From Corynebacterium sp. ES2730-CONJ (GTDB lineage Bacteria; Actinomycetota; Actinomycetes; Mycobacteriales; Mycobacteriaceae), in NCBI RefSeq assembly GCF_024834055.1, contig NZ_JANUXZ010000001.1, positions 310,001-374,000 of the forward strand: a DNA stretch of 64,000 bases, read 5' to 3'. Positions 1 to 8,852 of this stretch are shown piece by piece (the stretch's first letter is position 1; the number at the start of each line of letters is the position of its first letter). The notes beneath the pieces were generated by a model that worked only from the letters and a program-made list of their open reading frames with translations, was not told the DNA's origin and made no database searches. The position numbers and the translations under genes were made by a program.

Positions 1-1216
1 CGAAGTTCTGCGCGATCAGGGCGGTGAAAATCGCGATTACTGTTGCGGCTACAGTAGCAAGACGACCAAAGCCTAAATAATAACTATCCTCTCGGTCTTT
101 GACTACGTATGTTTGCCAAATATCGTAGGAGATCACGGTGTTGAACGCGGAAATATTGGCAGCCATTCCAGCCATAAATGCGGCCAAGAGACCAGCGAGA
201 GCCACCCCGAGTAGACCGCTAGGGAGGAGATCGCGCATGAGGTACAACATGGCATCATTTGGCTTGGCACTGCCGTCCATAATGGGGGCTACTGTAGCAC
301 CGGCAATCATGCCGGGGATGACCACTATGAAGGGCACGAACATCTTGGGGAAGGCGCCGATAATCGGAGTCCGTCGCGCTGCGGACAAGGAATCTGCTGC
401 CATGGAGCGCTGTACTTCAACGAAGTTGGTAGTCCAATAACCGAAAGACAGCACGAAGCCGAGGCCAAAAACCAGCCCAATCACGGAAATAATTGGATTA
501 TCAAAACCCGAGATATCGGTGCCAGGCCAGGTGTGGAAGTGGCTTTCCTCTGCCACTCTCTCTTTCAATCCCGACCATCCGCCAACATTGTGCAGGCCGA
601 TAATAGTCAGCGGCAGCAGCGCAGCAATGATCACGAAGAATTGCAAGACCTCGTTATAGATAGCAGCAGAAAGACCACCGAGAGTGATATAAGAGAGCAC
701 AATAACCGCGGCAATGATGAGGGTCAGCCATAGTGGCCACCCGAGCAGGGAGTTAACTACCTTTGCCAGCAGGAGCAGGTTGATACCAGCGATCAAAAGT
801 TGGGCAACGGCAAAAGAGATAGCGTTAACAAGGTGCGCTCCGGGGCCAAAACGCCGCAGCATAAACTCGGGTACTGAGCGTACTTTCGATCCGTAGTAGA
901 AGGGCATCATCACGATGCCGAGGAAGACCATGGCGGGGATGGCGCCGATCCAGAAATAGTGCATCGTTTGGAATCCGTACTGCACACCGTTGGCTGACAT
1001 ACCCACAATCTCCACGGCACCTAAGTTCGCAGAAATGAACGCGAGGCCAGTCACCCATGCGGGCAGGGAACGTCCGGAGAGAAAGAAGTCAATCGAACTT
1101 GAAACTTTTGAGCGAGCCGCCCAGCCGATTCCGAGAACGAATGCAAAATAGAGTGCCACAAGCGCATAATCGACCCATGAAGCATCAAGTTTCAGCGCAG
1201 ATTCAGCCATGGGCAT
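1..1216 (-). CDS. sodium/solute symporter (SSS family), 3' end outside window
   Basis: Inner-membrane transporter of the sodium:solute symporter family, which couples Na+ entry to uptake of a sugar, amino acid or similar solute. About 405 residues are visible and the C-terminus is cut off by the window edge. The frame is open from the start to base 1. It encodes a series of hydrophobic segments and the family-like stretch GRSLPAWVTGLAFISANLGA near residue 50. The start chosen is ATG at 1216, 5 nt after a strong GGAGG (1222-1226); ATG at 1210 would be further from it. The aldose 1-epimerase gene ends 81 nt upstream on the same strand, which suggests one operon and makes a sugar the likeliest substrate. 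The substrate itself cannot be read from the sequence. Confidence 0.85.
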   Translation of the reverse strand, partial: MPMAESALKLDASWVDYALVALYFAFVLGIGWAARSKVSSSIDFFLSGRSLPAWVTGLAFISANLGAVEIVGMSANGVQYGFQTMHYFWIGAIPAMVFLGIVMMPFYYGSKVRSVPEFMLRRFGPGAHLVNAISFAVAQLLIAGINLLLLAKVVNSLLGWPLWLTLIIAAVIVLSYITLGGLSAAIYNEVLQFFVIIAALLPLTIIGLHNVGGWSGLKERVAEESHFHTWPGTDISGFDNPIISVIGLVFGLGFVLSFGYWTTNFVEVQRSMAADSLSAARRTPIIGAFPKMFVPFIVVIPGMIAGATVAPIMDGSAKPNDAMLYLMRDLLPSGLLGVALAGLLAAFMAGMAANISAFNTVISYDIWQTYVVKDREDSYYLGFGRLATVAATVIAIFTALIAQNF

Positions 1217-1297
1217 GGCTGCCTCCTTTAAAGAGTAGGAACGAAGGAAGGACAAAGCCGCAGCCTGGGTGGAATATTGTCAGACTGGGCGGTTTTA

Positions 1298-2254
1298 TTA
1301 AGTTGTTGTACGTTGGTAGGCGCCTATACTCACACTGACTTTTTTCACCTCATTCGGGGCGATGGTCATAAGGTCGGTGCCGGAACGTAAAGCATCGGGC
1401 GGGCATGTCATTGGCTCCACAGCCACTGCTCGCCCTACCCCTGGGAAGCCGCAGCCACGAGCAGGGTCTGGGGTGAAAACCTGCATCCAGGAAATTGACT
1501 CGTCGCCTGTAATCCTCACTCCACGTCCGCTCCGGGGGTCGATGAGAGTTGCCTCATTAACTCCAGGCCCGAAGCAATGGTCAAAGAATACTCCTTCAAG
1601 TGGCATCCCCTCTCCTAGCATCTCGAGCTGGTGTGTCGTAACAGTGCCTTCGTTCTCCAGAGTGTGCAGTGGAGAGACAGGGCCGGCTGGGAGATTCCGG
1701 GAAGTTTCGAGTGGGAGATACGATGAAACCGAGTGAAGAGCCAATAGACTTCGATCTACCGGCGCCCCTTGGGCACATATATACGGGTGGAAACCGAACC
1801 CAAAAGGCATGGCAGTATCTGATGTATTGTGGGCCTGGAAATCTAGACTCAGGCCGGTTTCAGCTCCAAGTGACCACACCACGGTATAGGTCACTGCCCA
1901 CGGCCACCCGGGATGTGGTTGATCTCGAAGGCGTAGGGTTGCGGAGTGTGGAGAGAGGCTAATAACCTCGAATTCTTGGCGACGAATAAATCCATGAATC
2001 GCATTGTGGCGGGCCGCCTCGCTGCGCTCGAGTTCAAAGGTGCGCCCAGCACATATGAAGCGCCCGTCCGCGGTCCGGTTGGGCCAGGGGGCCAAGAGTT
2101 GGTGGGCACCTAAGGGAGCTGGCTCGCCTGGGTTATAAGACTGAATGAGTGGTCGCCCGCGATAACTGAGCTCGCGCAGACCGGCGCCCCTACAGGTTAT
2201 GACAGCGCGGTAGTCCGATGCCTCCAGTACGAGCTCCTGAAAATTCTTACCCAT
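1298..2254 (-). CDS. aldose 1-epimerase family protein
   Basis: Galactose mutarotase-like enzyme, predicted to interconvert alpha and beta anomers of an aldose in the cytoplasm. The protein has 318 aa. Family features are the early NPGEPAPLGAHQLLAPWPNR segment, the NAIHGFIRR motif with a probable catalytic His near residue 90, FGFHPYI near 170 and the late VFTPDP motif. A frame 18 codons longer (from 2308) exists, but ATG at 2254 has a suitably placed AAAGG and matches the usual N-terminus. It is first in a probable operon with the downstream sodium/solute symporter, so the pair likely imports and equilibrates a hexose. A candidate sigma-A promoter lies at 2314-2342 and a GlxR-like operator further upstream. 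Confidence 0.88.
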   Translation of the reverse strand: MGKNFQELVLEASDYRAVITCRGAGLRELSYRGRPLIQSYNPGEPAPLGAHQLLAPWPNRTADGRFICAGRTFELERSEAARHNAIHGFIRRQEFEVISLSPHSATLRLRDQPHPGWPWAVTYTVVWSLGAETGLSLDFQAHNTSDTAMPFGFGFHPYICAQGAPVDRSLLALHSVSSYLPLETSRNLPAGPVSPLHTLENEGTVTTHQLEMLGEGMPLEGVFFDHCFGPGVNEATLIDPRSGRGVRITGDESISWMQVFTPDPARGCGFPGVGRAVAVEPMTCPPDALRSGTDLMTIAPNEVKKVSVSIGAYQRTTT

Positions 2255-2313
2255 AACGGTAGCCTTTCGAGTTATTACCGCTCCACACACATGGTGATCA
2301 TCATCCAAAAGTT

Positions 2314-2342
2314 ATATTAGCTTTTAGATAAAGAGTTGTTAA
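2314..2342 (-). promoter_or_regulatory. candidate sigma-A promoter of the epimerase/symporter operon
   Basis: Read on the minus strand, TTAACA (2342-2337) and TAATAT (2319-2314) are separated by exactly 17 nt. The predicted transcript start is about 50 nt before the epimerase ATG. A small palindrome, CGATTATCG (2343-2351), abuts the -35 box and could be a repressor half-palindrome. This is pattern matching only. Confidence 0.5.
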
Positions 2343-2433
2343 CGATTATCGCCATAAAAGATGAGGTCCTTTAGTTGAATAAGTACACACCTGATGTGTA
2401 AGCGTTGTGTTTTATTCGACATCGCAGTTGCAG

Positions 2434-2449
2434 CGTGAACTAATTCACA
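2434..2449. promoter_or_regulatory. candidate GlxR (CRP-type) operator
   Basis: The 16-mer CGTGA-ACTAAT-TCACA matches the corynebacterial GlxR/CRP consensus TGTGA-N6-TCACA at 9 of 10 defined positions. GlxR is the cAMP-dependent global regulator of carbon uptake genes in Corynebacterium, so a site upstream of a sugar-type operon makes sense. It lies about 130 nt upstream of the predicted epimerase transcript start, which is far for direct activation. It also falls between TTGCAG (2428-2433) and TATCTT (2451-2456), a possible plus-strand promoter that GlxR would then repress. Confidence 0.5.
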
Positions 2450-2727
2450 TTATCTTTACCCCCACTTGGGCAAAGCCAATAGGATGCACAAGCATGCAGT
2501 TCGCGCGTCCCTTATATCGTGCGCGATGTCGGATTCGGGGACCACCTAGGTAGGCTTGTCTTGCTTGGGGTCCTATATCTCTGCGCCAACTCCGTGCCTA
2601 CTCTGCGCCCCATGTAATTAGGGATAGCCTTAGATATCTGATTATGCACGGAGTCTACTACCCTGTACTGGTATTCACGCTAAGCGGTTGGTCTACACCT
2701 GCTCGCGCCCGGTAACAGCAGATGCCT

Positions 2728-2777
2728 TTACCAGAGGGAGCACATCAGAATCTGACCAAAGTCCTCGGTAATTTTTT
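2728..2777 (+). terminator. candidate plus-strand terminator with alternative pairing
   Basis: TTACC (2728-2732) can pair with GGTAA (2767-2771), and GAGG-A inside it with TCCTC (2762-2766), directly followed by six T (2772-2777). A second GGTAA upstream (2711-2715) can pair with the same TTACC in a short competing hairpin. No gene on this strand lies downstream that it would control, so the end of a small RNA is the likelier reading. Low-to-moderate support. Confidence 0.35.
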
Positions 2778-2981
2778 CTAGCTATCCGCTTGCTCTGCCC
2801 CGTGATTTTAATACCCGGTACTGATGGGAAACCGGCGTAGATTTCTCATCAAAACCATCGGTGGGATAAAAAAAATTAAATAGGTTCGAGCGCCTGACAT
2901 GGCGTGAGCTCCGCTGAGCTCGACAACGCTACTCCCTTGAAGCGTGATGGAGCGTTATCAGTGCCCTAAAAATCACAATGA

Positions 2982-3012
2982 CCACCACACCCCAGTATGT
3001 GGGGTGTGGTGG
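2982..3012 (-). terminator. rho-independent terminator of pnp
   Basis: A perfect 12-bp stem CCACCACACCCC (2982-2993) / GGGGTGTGGTGG (3001-3012) with a 7-nt loop lies 19 nt beyond the pnp stop. On the minus strand a short T run follows about 10 nt later. Confidence 0.75.
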
Positions 3013-3031
3013 CTCATAACGGAGTTTCTGC

Positions 3032-5311
3032 TTAGCTTTCTTCCTCGTGACTAACTAGGCCTAAGGAAATCTTGCCGCGGTTATCGATATCGAGGATTTC
3101 AACCTCGATTTTCTCGCCCACGTTTACGACATCTTCGACTTTACTAATGCGCTTGCCATTCCCGAGCTTCGAAATATGTACTAGACCGTCGCGACCAGGT
3201 ACCAAGGAAACAAACGCACCAAAAGCAGTAGTCTTGACCACGGTACCAAGGAATTGCTCGCCTACCTTAGGCAACTGCGGATTAGCGATGGCATTAATGC
3301 GCTCGATGGCAGCATCTGCAGCCTTGCCGCCGGTTGCGGAAACATAGACGGTTCCATCGTCTTCGATGGAAATATCGGCACCAGTCGCCTCGGTGATTTC
3401 ATTGATGGTCTTACCCTTCGGCCCGATCACCTCACCGATCTTTGACACAGGAACCTTAACCGAGGTGATTCGCGGAGCGTATTCACTCATAGCATCGGGT
3501 CCATCAATGACCTCAGCCATTGTATCCAAGATATACAGACGAGCATCGCGAGCTTGAGATAGGGCTGCTGCGAGTACCTCAGAGGGGATACCGTCGAGCT
3601 TGGTATCGAGCTGCAAGGCGGTGATGAAATCTGCTGTACCGGCAACCTTAAAGTCCATATCGCCAAAGGCATCCTCAGCACCCAAGATATCGGTCAGCGC
3701 CACATAGGCGGTCTCCCCATCGACCTCATCGGAAACTAGGCCCATAGCAATACCCGCAACGGGAGCCTTCAGTGGCACCCCGGCATTATAAAGCGAAAGC
3801 GTTGAGGCGCATACCGAGCCCATCGAGGTAGAACCATTGGAGCCTAAGGCTTCGGAAACTTGACGAATCGTGTACGGGAATTCTTCCCGGGACGGGATCA
3901 CTGGAATAAGCGCACGCTCAGCAAGAGCACCGTGACCTATTTCGCGGCGTTTCGGTGAACCCACACGGCCAGTTTCACCCACCGAATATGGCGGGAAGTT
4001 GTAATGGTGGAAATATGTCTTCGACGTTGTTGGCGACAGCGAATCAATCTGTTGCGCCATCTTGAGCATATCAAGCGTGGTCACACCCATGATCTGAGTT
4101 TCTCCTCGCTCAAAGAGCGAGGAGCCATGTGCCCGCGGAATGAGATCTACTTCTACGCCCAGGTCGCGCACATCGGTGACACCACGGCCATCGATACGGA
4201 AGTGATCGGTGAGGATCATGCGACGCACAACCTTCTTCATCACAGCGTTATATGCGGCACGGATTTCCTTAGCAGCGGTCTCCTCGCTTCTCTCGTCCGT
4301 AGTAAAACGCTTGACCAGTTGGGCCTCGACGTGCTCCATATATTCATTGGTGGCATCATCGCGCTCTTGCTTTGCCTTGATAGTGAGTAGGGAGCCCAGT
4401 TTTTTGGTTGCCTGCTTCTCCACCGCGGCGAAAATATCATCTGAATAGGGAGGGAAGAGAGGAAACTCTTGGGTCTCCTTTGCAGCTCGCTCGGCAAGAC
4501 CAAGCTGGGCTCGGCAGAGCACCTCGATAAAAGGCTTGGCTGCTTCCAAACCTGCCGCTACAACATCTTCCGTTGGAGCTGGTTTGCCATCCTTGATCTT
4601 GTCTACAACGGACTCGGTGGCCCCCGCTTCCACCATCATAATGGCGACGTCTTCGACGGTCTTCCTTCCCTGCCGCTTAGTAATGATGCGGCCAGCCACA
4701 ACGAGCTCGAACAGAGCCTCCTGATGCTGGGCGTGAGTGGGGAAAGCAATCCACTGCCCCTTGGGGTGTTTCTCATCTGCGACAAGCGCCATGCGCACGC
4801 CGCCTACAGGACCAGATACGGGTAGTCCCGAGAGCTGGGTTGCAGCGGAGGCGCCGTTGATGGCTACGACGTCGTACATATCTTCTGGATCGACTGATAA
4901 AACGGTCACCACGACCTGCACTTCGTTGCGCAGCCCCTTCACAAAGGTAGGGCGCAAAGGACGGTCGATAAGACGGCACGCGAGGATCGCTTCGGTGGAG
5001 GGGCGGCCTTCACGGCGGAAGAAGGAACCTGGGATGCGTCCCGCGGCGTACATCCGTTCTTCAACATCGACGGTCAGGGGGAAGAAGTCAAAGTTTTCGC
5101 GGGGCTGCGAGGATGCTGTCACCGTTGACAGCAGCATATTATCGTCGTCGAGATAGGTAGTAACAGAACCACCCGCTTGGCGGGCTAGTTGCCCGGTTTC
5201 GAAGCGGATGGTTCGGGTTCCAAAATCGCCGTTATCGATGGTGGCTATTGCTTCGGTAATGCCAACTTCGGGATCCTCAGTAAAAGTAACTAATTTTTTT
5301 GCACTGCTCAT
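3032..5311 (-). CDS. pnp: polyribonucleotide nucleotidyltransferase (PNPase)
   Basis: Processive 3'-5' phosphorolytic exoribonuclease acting in mRNA turnover and RNA processing; in actinobacteria it is also called guanosine pentaphosphate synthetase (gpsI). The 759-aa length is normal for the group. Domains in order are a first RNase PH core (~20-165), a helical linker domain (~260-350), a second RNase PH core starting near [11 protein letters not shown] (~375-530), a KH domain with [14 protein letters not shown] (~625) and a C-terminal S1 domain ([21 protein letters not shown], ~690-755). ATG at 5311 is preceded by AGAGGAG at good spacing. It follows rpsO on the same strand, the common rpsO-pnp arrangement, but a terminator between them suggests partly separate transcription. 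Confidence 0.98.
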   Translation of the reverse strand: MSSAKKLVTFTEDPEVGITEAIATIDNGDFGTRTIRFETGQLARQAGGSVTTYLDDDNMLLSTVTASSQPRENFDFFPLTVDVEERMYAAGRIPGSFFRREGRPSTEAILACRLIDRPLRPTFVKGLRNEVQVVVTVLSVDPEDMYDVVAINGASAATQLSGLPVSGPVGGVRMALVADEKHPKGQWIAFPTHAQHQEALFELVVAGRIITKRQGRKTVEDVAIMMVEAGATESVVDKIKDGKPAPTEDVVAAGLEAAKPFIEVLCRAQLGLAERAAKETQEFPLFPPYSDDIFAAVEKQATKKLGSLLTIKAKQERDDATNEYMEHVEAQLVKRFTTDERSEETAAKEIRAAYNAVMKKVVRRMILTDHFRIDGRGVTDVRDLGVEVDLIPRAHGSSLFERGETQIMGVTTLDMLKMAQQIDSLSPTTSKTYFHHYNFPPYSVGETGRVGSPKRREIGHGALAERALIPVIPSREEFPYTIRQVSEALGSNGSTSMGSVCASTLSLYNAGVPLKAPVAGIAMGLVSDEVDGETAYVALTDILGAEDAFGDMDFKVAGTADFITALQLDTKLDGIPSEVLAAALSQARDARLYILDTMAEVIDGPDAMSEYAPRITSVKVPVSKIGEVIGPKGKTINEITEATGADISIEDDGTVYVSATGGKAADAAIERINAIANPQLPKVGEQFLGTVVKTTAFGAFVSLVPGRDGLVHISKLGNGKRISKVEDVVNVGEKIEVEILDIDNRGKISLGLVSHEEES

Positions 5312-5467
5312 GCACGTTCTCCTCTTTATTGTGCGTGCTTTTCGACGATCATCGGTGCCGTCTTTCTACCATGATTTATATCTTCGGTATTTTTGTTTTC
5401 GGATATCCAAAAAACGCAACAAGAACGACTTTAACACAACTTCACCCAGTCTTTAGCCCCAAACAAA

Positions 5468-5492
5468 AATCCCTCCCACAAGGGGAGGGATT
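5468..5492 (-). terminator. rho-independent terminator after rpsO
   Basis: A 10-bp stem AATCCCTCCC (5468-5477) / GGGAGGGATT (5483-5492) with loop ACAAG. T runs flank both sides, so it could act in both directions, but only rpsO (minus strand) needs it. Confidence 0.85.
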
Positions 5493-5507
5493 CTTTTTTC
5501 TTAGAGC

Positions 5508-5777
5508 TTAACGACGCAGACCCAAACGAGCGATGAGATCGCGGTAACGGTCAACGTTATTGGCTGCCAGATACTTCAGAAGACCACGACGACGACCCAC
5601 CATCAAGAGCAGACCACGACGAGAGTGGTGGTCATGTTTGTGGGACTTGAGGTGTTCGGTCAAGGTATTGATGCGGTGAGTGAGCAAGGCAACCTGTGCC
5701 TCGGTCGAACCGGTATCAGTCTCGTGCAAACCAAACTCAGCGAGAATGGCCTTCTTCTGCTCTGCATTAAGAGCCAT
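5508..5777 (-). CDS. rpsO: 30S ribosomal protein S15
   Basis: Primary 16S rRNA-binding protein of the small subunit platform. The 89-aa length is standard. The sequence starts [12 protein letters not shown] and carries the family core [19 protein letters not shown] and the C-terminal [18 protein letters not shown] lies 7 nt before the ATG. The 134-nt leader contains two small hairpins (CTGTG-GTT-CACAG near 5847 and CACCG/CGGTG near 5818-5837), which could be where S15 autoregulates, although that is only an inference. Confidence 0.98.
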   Translation of the reverse strand: MALNAEQKKAILAEFGLHETDTGSTEAQVALLTHRINTLTEHLKSHKHDHHSRRGLLLMVGRRRGLLKYLAANNVDRYRDLIARLGLRR

Positions 5778-5911
5778 GGGGTTACTCCTTGAAATTTCCA
5801 GTCCACATTAAACGTCATCACCGCCTTATAAACGGTGGTTTTTCAAACTGCTGTGAACCACAGTAAGAGAAACTTCAACGACTATAGCACGAGCGTTGAC
5901 TTTTCGTGCAC

Positions 5912-6871
5912 TTAGCTCGCAGCGAGTGTGGTGTAATGCATAAAGAGCTGCTTAAAACGCTGCACATCCACCCCGAGGGCTACCTTGACATTTTTCCTGT
6001 GATTCCCCAAACGTGTGGTGTCGCCCGTGGTCCGCCCACGCAGCGGTTCCGCTGTGTCGACCATGAGGTTCATGTTGTGATAGACAGCAAGATCCGGGTT
6101 GAGTGCAATAGCCACAGCAAGCGGATCGTGGAGCCCACACCCACCAAGCGTGGGATCAAATTCGGCATAGGCATCGATATAGTATTCTGCGAGTGCGGTA
6201 ATAAACTCCGCCCGTGAATTCTCAAGCTCCCGCCAGATCGCGAGATCATCGGGAGTCAATAGCGTTTGTAAGGTGATGTCGAGCCCCACCATGGTGATAT
6301 CTTCGACTTCACGAAGCACTCGATCAGCGGCCTCGGGATCCTGATGGATATTCGCCTCTGCCCACGGCTTCACGTTGCCCGGTACGGTTAGTGCCCCTCC
6401 CATGAAGACAATATGAGCCTTATGTGCAAAGGTGGGATCTTTCGCTATTGCCGTAGCAATGGTGGTCAAGGGCCCGGTGGGAATAATAACGAGATCATCG
6501 CCGAAGGTATGCACGGAGGTGATCAGGAAATCTGCGGCATCTCGGTTCTCTCCACTTTTATGCGGTTCAGGGATTATCATATTTGCAATCCCATTTGCCC
6601 CATGAATAAACGACGAGATTTCAAGGACTTTAAAATCTGAAGCACCAAGAGCCTTAGGCGGGCCGGCATAGACTTTGATATCGGAGCGTTTAAAGAGTTG
6701 TGTCACCGCTAGATTATTGCGCACGCTGGTGGCAATATCGACGTTCCCGTAGGTGGAGGTGATCCCGACGAGTTCGACCTCGGGATGGGCCGCGCAGTAG
6801 CCGAGGGTATAAGCGATTGCCAGCGCGTCGTCGATGCCTGTATCGAGGTCAAGAATGATCTTGGTGTACAT
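5912..6871 (-). CDS. inosine-uridine preferring nucleoside hydrolase family protein
   Basis: Predicted cytoplasmic ribonucleoside hydrolase that releases a base and ribose for nucleoside salvage. The 319-aa length is usual. The Ca2+-binding signature of the family is present at the N-terminus (DLDTGIDDALA, residues ~8-18), with VFMGGALTVPGNVKPWAEAN (~155-175) and the late HDPLAVA containing the conserved Asp. GGAG lies 6 nt before the ATG. It sits between ribF and rpsO on the same strand, a position also seen for a nucleoside hydrolase in other corynebacteria as I recall. Substrate preference (purine, pyrimidine or mixed) cannot be read. Confidence 0.93.
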   Translation of the reverse strand: MYTKIILDLDTGIDDALAIAYTLGYCAAHPEVELVGITSTYGNVDIATSVRNNLAVTQLFKRSDIKVYAGPPKALGASDFKVLEISSFIHGANGIANMIIPEPHKSGENRDAADFLITSVHTFGDDLVIIPTGPLTTIATAIAKDPTFAHKAHIVFMGGALTVPGNVKPWAEANIHQDPEAADRVLREVEDITMVGLDITLQTLLTPDDLAIWRELENSRAEFITALAEYYIDAYAEFDPTLGGCGLHDPLAVAIALNPDLAVYHNMNLMVDTAEPLRGRTTGDTTRLGNHRKNVKVALGVDVQRFKQLFMHYTTLAAS

Positions 6872-6906
6872 GTCACTCTCCGATCAGTAAATGTCCTCGC
6901 CTAGCC

Positions 6907-7875
6907 TTATGAGGAATGGTTGAGTATATCTAAGGTATGTGCCACGTCCTTGTCAATGGTGGCAACTAGTTCATCGATGCCGCTGAACGTTTCCATGTCA
7001 CGAACGAAATCTACGAATTCCACTACCACGGTATGTCCGTACAGATCGGCATCGCGCCCAATAACAAAACTCTCAACACTGCGGCGTTTATCGCCGAATG
7101 TGGGGTTGTGGCCCACCGAGATCGCTGCTGGGTAGCGAGTATTATGCTCCATATCCCCATCTATTGGGGCTTCGGAGATCACTCGTAACCATCCGGCATA
7201 TACGGCGTCTTTTGGCAAGGCTACCGAATCAGGAAAGTACAGGTTGGCGGTGGGATAGCCCAATTCTCTTCCGCCGCGTCCAGCACCGCGGACCACTTCG
7301 CCACACACCTCGAACTCGCGACCCAAAGCGTGGTTAGCTAGGCGAATCTCACCGCAACTGAGATATCGACGGATCGAAGTGGAACATATGGTCTCCCCGT
7401 CGTCGCCAAGGAGATCCTTAATATAGATCTCAACCCCGTACTTTTTGCCTAAGTCCTGCAATATTTTCGTGGTGCCCTCGGCATTGTGACCAAAGGTGAA
7501 GTTTTCACCCACGACTACAGCGCGGGCGTGTAAGGAATTGACGAGAACCTCTGTGAAAAAATCCTCAGGGCTCAATTGCGCTTTGTCTACGCTGAAGGTC
7601 ATCGCGAGGATGAAGTCTATTCCCTCCTGAGCCGCCAACTCAGCTCGCCTTTCCACGCTAGCTAGCAGTGGAGGCATTCGGTCCGGGCGCAGGATTGCCA
7701 GCGGGTGTGGGTCGAAAGTGAGAAGGATACTGGGTACCTCGAGCTCATCTGCTCGTTTAACGGCGGCATCGAGTAGCGTCTTGTGACCTCGGTGCATGCC
7801 GTCGAAGACGCCGATACTCACCACACTAGATGTGAGATCTGCCGGTATATTGTCGAGTCCACGCCATATATTCAC
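6907..7875 (-). CDS. ribF: bifunctional riboflavin kinase / FAD synthetase
   Basis: Converts riboflavin to FMN and FMN to FAD. The 322-aa protein has the N-terminal adenylyltransferase domain with the HxGH-like motif VFDGMHRGH (~23-31) and the SSIRRYL-like STSIRRYLSCG (~165), followed by the C-terminal kinase domain with GAGRGGRELGYPTANLYFPD (~195-215). The start is GTG at 7875. No Shine-Dalgarno is visible, but TAAACT lies 7 nt upstream, so the mRNA is probably leaderless. It is transcribed divergently from truB, and the two promoter elements are only about 30 nt apart. Confidence 0.97.
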   Translation of the reverse strand: MNIWRGLDNIPADLTSSVVSIGVFDGMHRGHKTLLDAAVKRADELEVPSILLTFDPHPLAILRPDRMPPLLASVERRAELAAQEGIDFILAMTFSVDKAQLSPEDFFTEVLVNSLHARAVVVGENFTFGHNAEGTTKILQDLGKKYGVEIYIKDLLGDDGETICSTSIRRYLSCGEIRLANHALGREFEVCGEVVRGAGRGGRELGYPTANLYFPDSVALPKDAVYAGWLRVISEAPIDGDMEHNTRYPAAISVGHNPTFGDKRRSVESFVIGRDADLYGHTVVVEFVDFVRDMETFSGIDELVATIDKDVAHTLDILNHSS

Positions 7876-7882
7876 GCCGCTT

Positions 7883-7888
7883 AGTTTA
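7883..7888 (-). promoter_or_regulatory. -10 element for leaderless ribF transcript
   Basis: TAAACT (minus strand) fits the corynebacterial TANANT -10 pattern and ends 7 nt before the GTG start of ribF, where no ribosome-binding site is seen. No clear -35 box. Confidence 0.45.
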
Positions 7889-7920
7889 CGGGAAAATGGG
7901 CGAAAGGTGATAGCAGCTCA

Positions 7921-7926
7921 TAGACT
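7921..7926 (+). promoter_or_regulatory. -10 element for truB
   Basis: TAGACT fits TANANT and ends 8 nt before ATG 7935 of truB, which lacks a good Shine-Dalgarno. This suggests a leaderless or nearly leaderless mRNA divergent from ribF. Confidence 0.4.
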
Positions 7927-7934
7927 TGGGATTT

Positions 7935-8852
7935 ATGACTGACATGCCCTCTTCCCTACTCGACCGTTCTGGCCTCGTTATCGTGGATAAGCCTGCTGGG
8001 CTGAGCTCTCACGATGTAGTGGCGCGCGTCCGTCGCGCCTTTCATACACGCGCAGTCGGTCATGCCGGGACGCTCGACCCGATGGCTACTGGTGTCTTAG
8101 TTTTAGGGGTTGAGCGCGGCACTAAATTTTTAGCACATTTAGTCCATGCCACAAAGACTTATGAGGCGATAATCCGCCTTGGATCGGCATCGACCACCGA
8201 TGATGCCGAAGGTGAGGAAATCTCACGGGCTAGCGCAGCTGAGCTTGCTGAGGTGAGTGTGGAAACGATCAACGCTGCCATCGGACCATTTCGTGGCGAT
8301 ATCATGCAGCGCCCAGCCCGAGTTTCAGCTGTTAAAATCGACGGCAAGAGAGCCTATCAGCGAGTCCGTGATGGCGAGGATATAGAGATTCCTGCTCGGC
8401 CAGTAACAATTTTCTCCTACTCTGTCTCAGATATTCGCCCTCACAGCGATCATATTGACGTAGATATTCGGGTGCAGTGCTCTTCAGGGACTTATATCCG
8501 TTCTCTGGCACGCGATTTGGGAGAGGCTCTAGGCATCGGCGGTCATCTTATTTATCTGCGCCGTACCGTGCTCGGCCACTTTTCTCTGGAGGACGCTCGA
8601 ACCCTTGAGGAACTCGAGAAGGCACCACAACTATCCATGAGCCTAGACCAAGCCCTCCCCCATTGCTACCCTGTTCTCGATATTACTGCAGACCAAGCTC
8701 GGGATCTGTCGATGGGCAAATGGCTCCAACCAGTGGCGCAGGAGGGACCATTTGCCGCGGTAGACCCAGATGGCCGAGCTATTGCCCTCGTTAAACAGCA
8801 GGGCAAGAGGCTGGCCAGCATCTTCGTGGCACGACCCAACACTTTGAACTAG
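7935..8852 (+). CDS. truB: tRNA pseudouridine(55) synthase
   Basis: Isomerises U55 to pseudouridine in the T-loop of tRNAs. About 305 aa, normal length. The catalytic motif HAGTLDPMATGVLVLG (~33-48) includes the nucleophilic Asp, and the VSAVKIDGKRAYQ and SSGTYIRSLARDLG motifs follow. The chosen start is ATG at 7935; an in-frame TTG at 7926 overlaps the presumed -10 box, so it is unlikely. The last 4 nt overlap the stop region of the convergent phosphopantetheinyl transferase gene. Confidence 0.96.
   Translation: MTDMPSSLLDRSGLVIVDKPAGLSSHDVVARVRRAFHTRAVGHAGTLDPMATGVLVLGVERGTKFLAHLVHATKTYEAIIRLGSASTTDDAEGEEISRASAAELAEVSVETINAAIGPFRGDIMQRPARVSAVKIDGKRAYQRVRDGEDIEIPARPVTIFSYSVSDIRPHSDHIDVDIRVQCSSGTYIRSLARDLGEALGIGGHLIYLRRTVLGHFSLEDARTLEELEKAPQLSMSLDQALPHCYPVLDITADQARDLSMGKWLQPVAQEGPFAAVDPDGRAIALVKQQGKRLASIFVARPNTLN

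Larger units (their letters stand above)
2343..2981. other. gene-poor intergenic region, possible small RNA
   Basis: No convincing protein-coding frame is visible on either strand in these ~640 bases, which is long for this gene-dense window. It holds a GlxR-like operator (2434-2449), a possible plus-strand promoter (TTGCAG 2428-2433, TATCTT 2451-2456), a plus-strand terminator-like hairpin ending in six T (2728-2777), a 9-bp hairpin GATGGGAAA/TTTCTCATC at about 2823-2850, and an A-rich run near 2868-2880. A plus-strand RNA of roughly 315 nt (about 2463-2777) would fit these signals. I do not recognise it as any known RNA family. Confidence 0.25.

Noticed and set aside
2616-2638. TTAGGGATAGCCTTAGATA resembles a DtxR iron box
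   Set aside because: Only 8 of 19 positions match the consensus palindrome in register; it would need an extra base, and it is not at a promoter I can identify.
2820-2880. T8 tract on the minus strand as another terminator
   Set aside because: The T run precedes the strong hairpin in the direction of transcription instead of following it, and the hairpins upstream of it (near 2890-2920) are weak.
4004-4390. 128-codon open frame antisense to pnp (and other long plus-strand frames within pnp, infB, proS)
   Set aside because: They are shadows of the coding frame on the other strand: no ribosome-binding site, no family-like sequence, and the pnp frame is clearly genuine.
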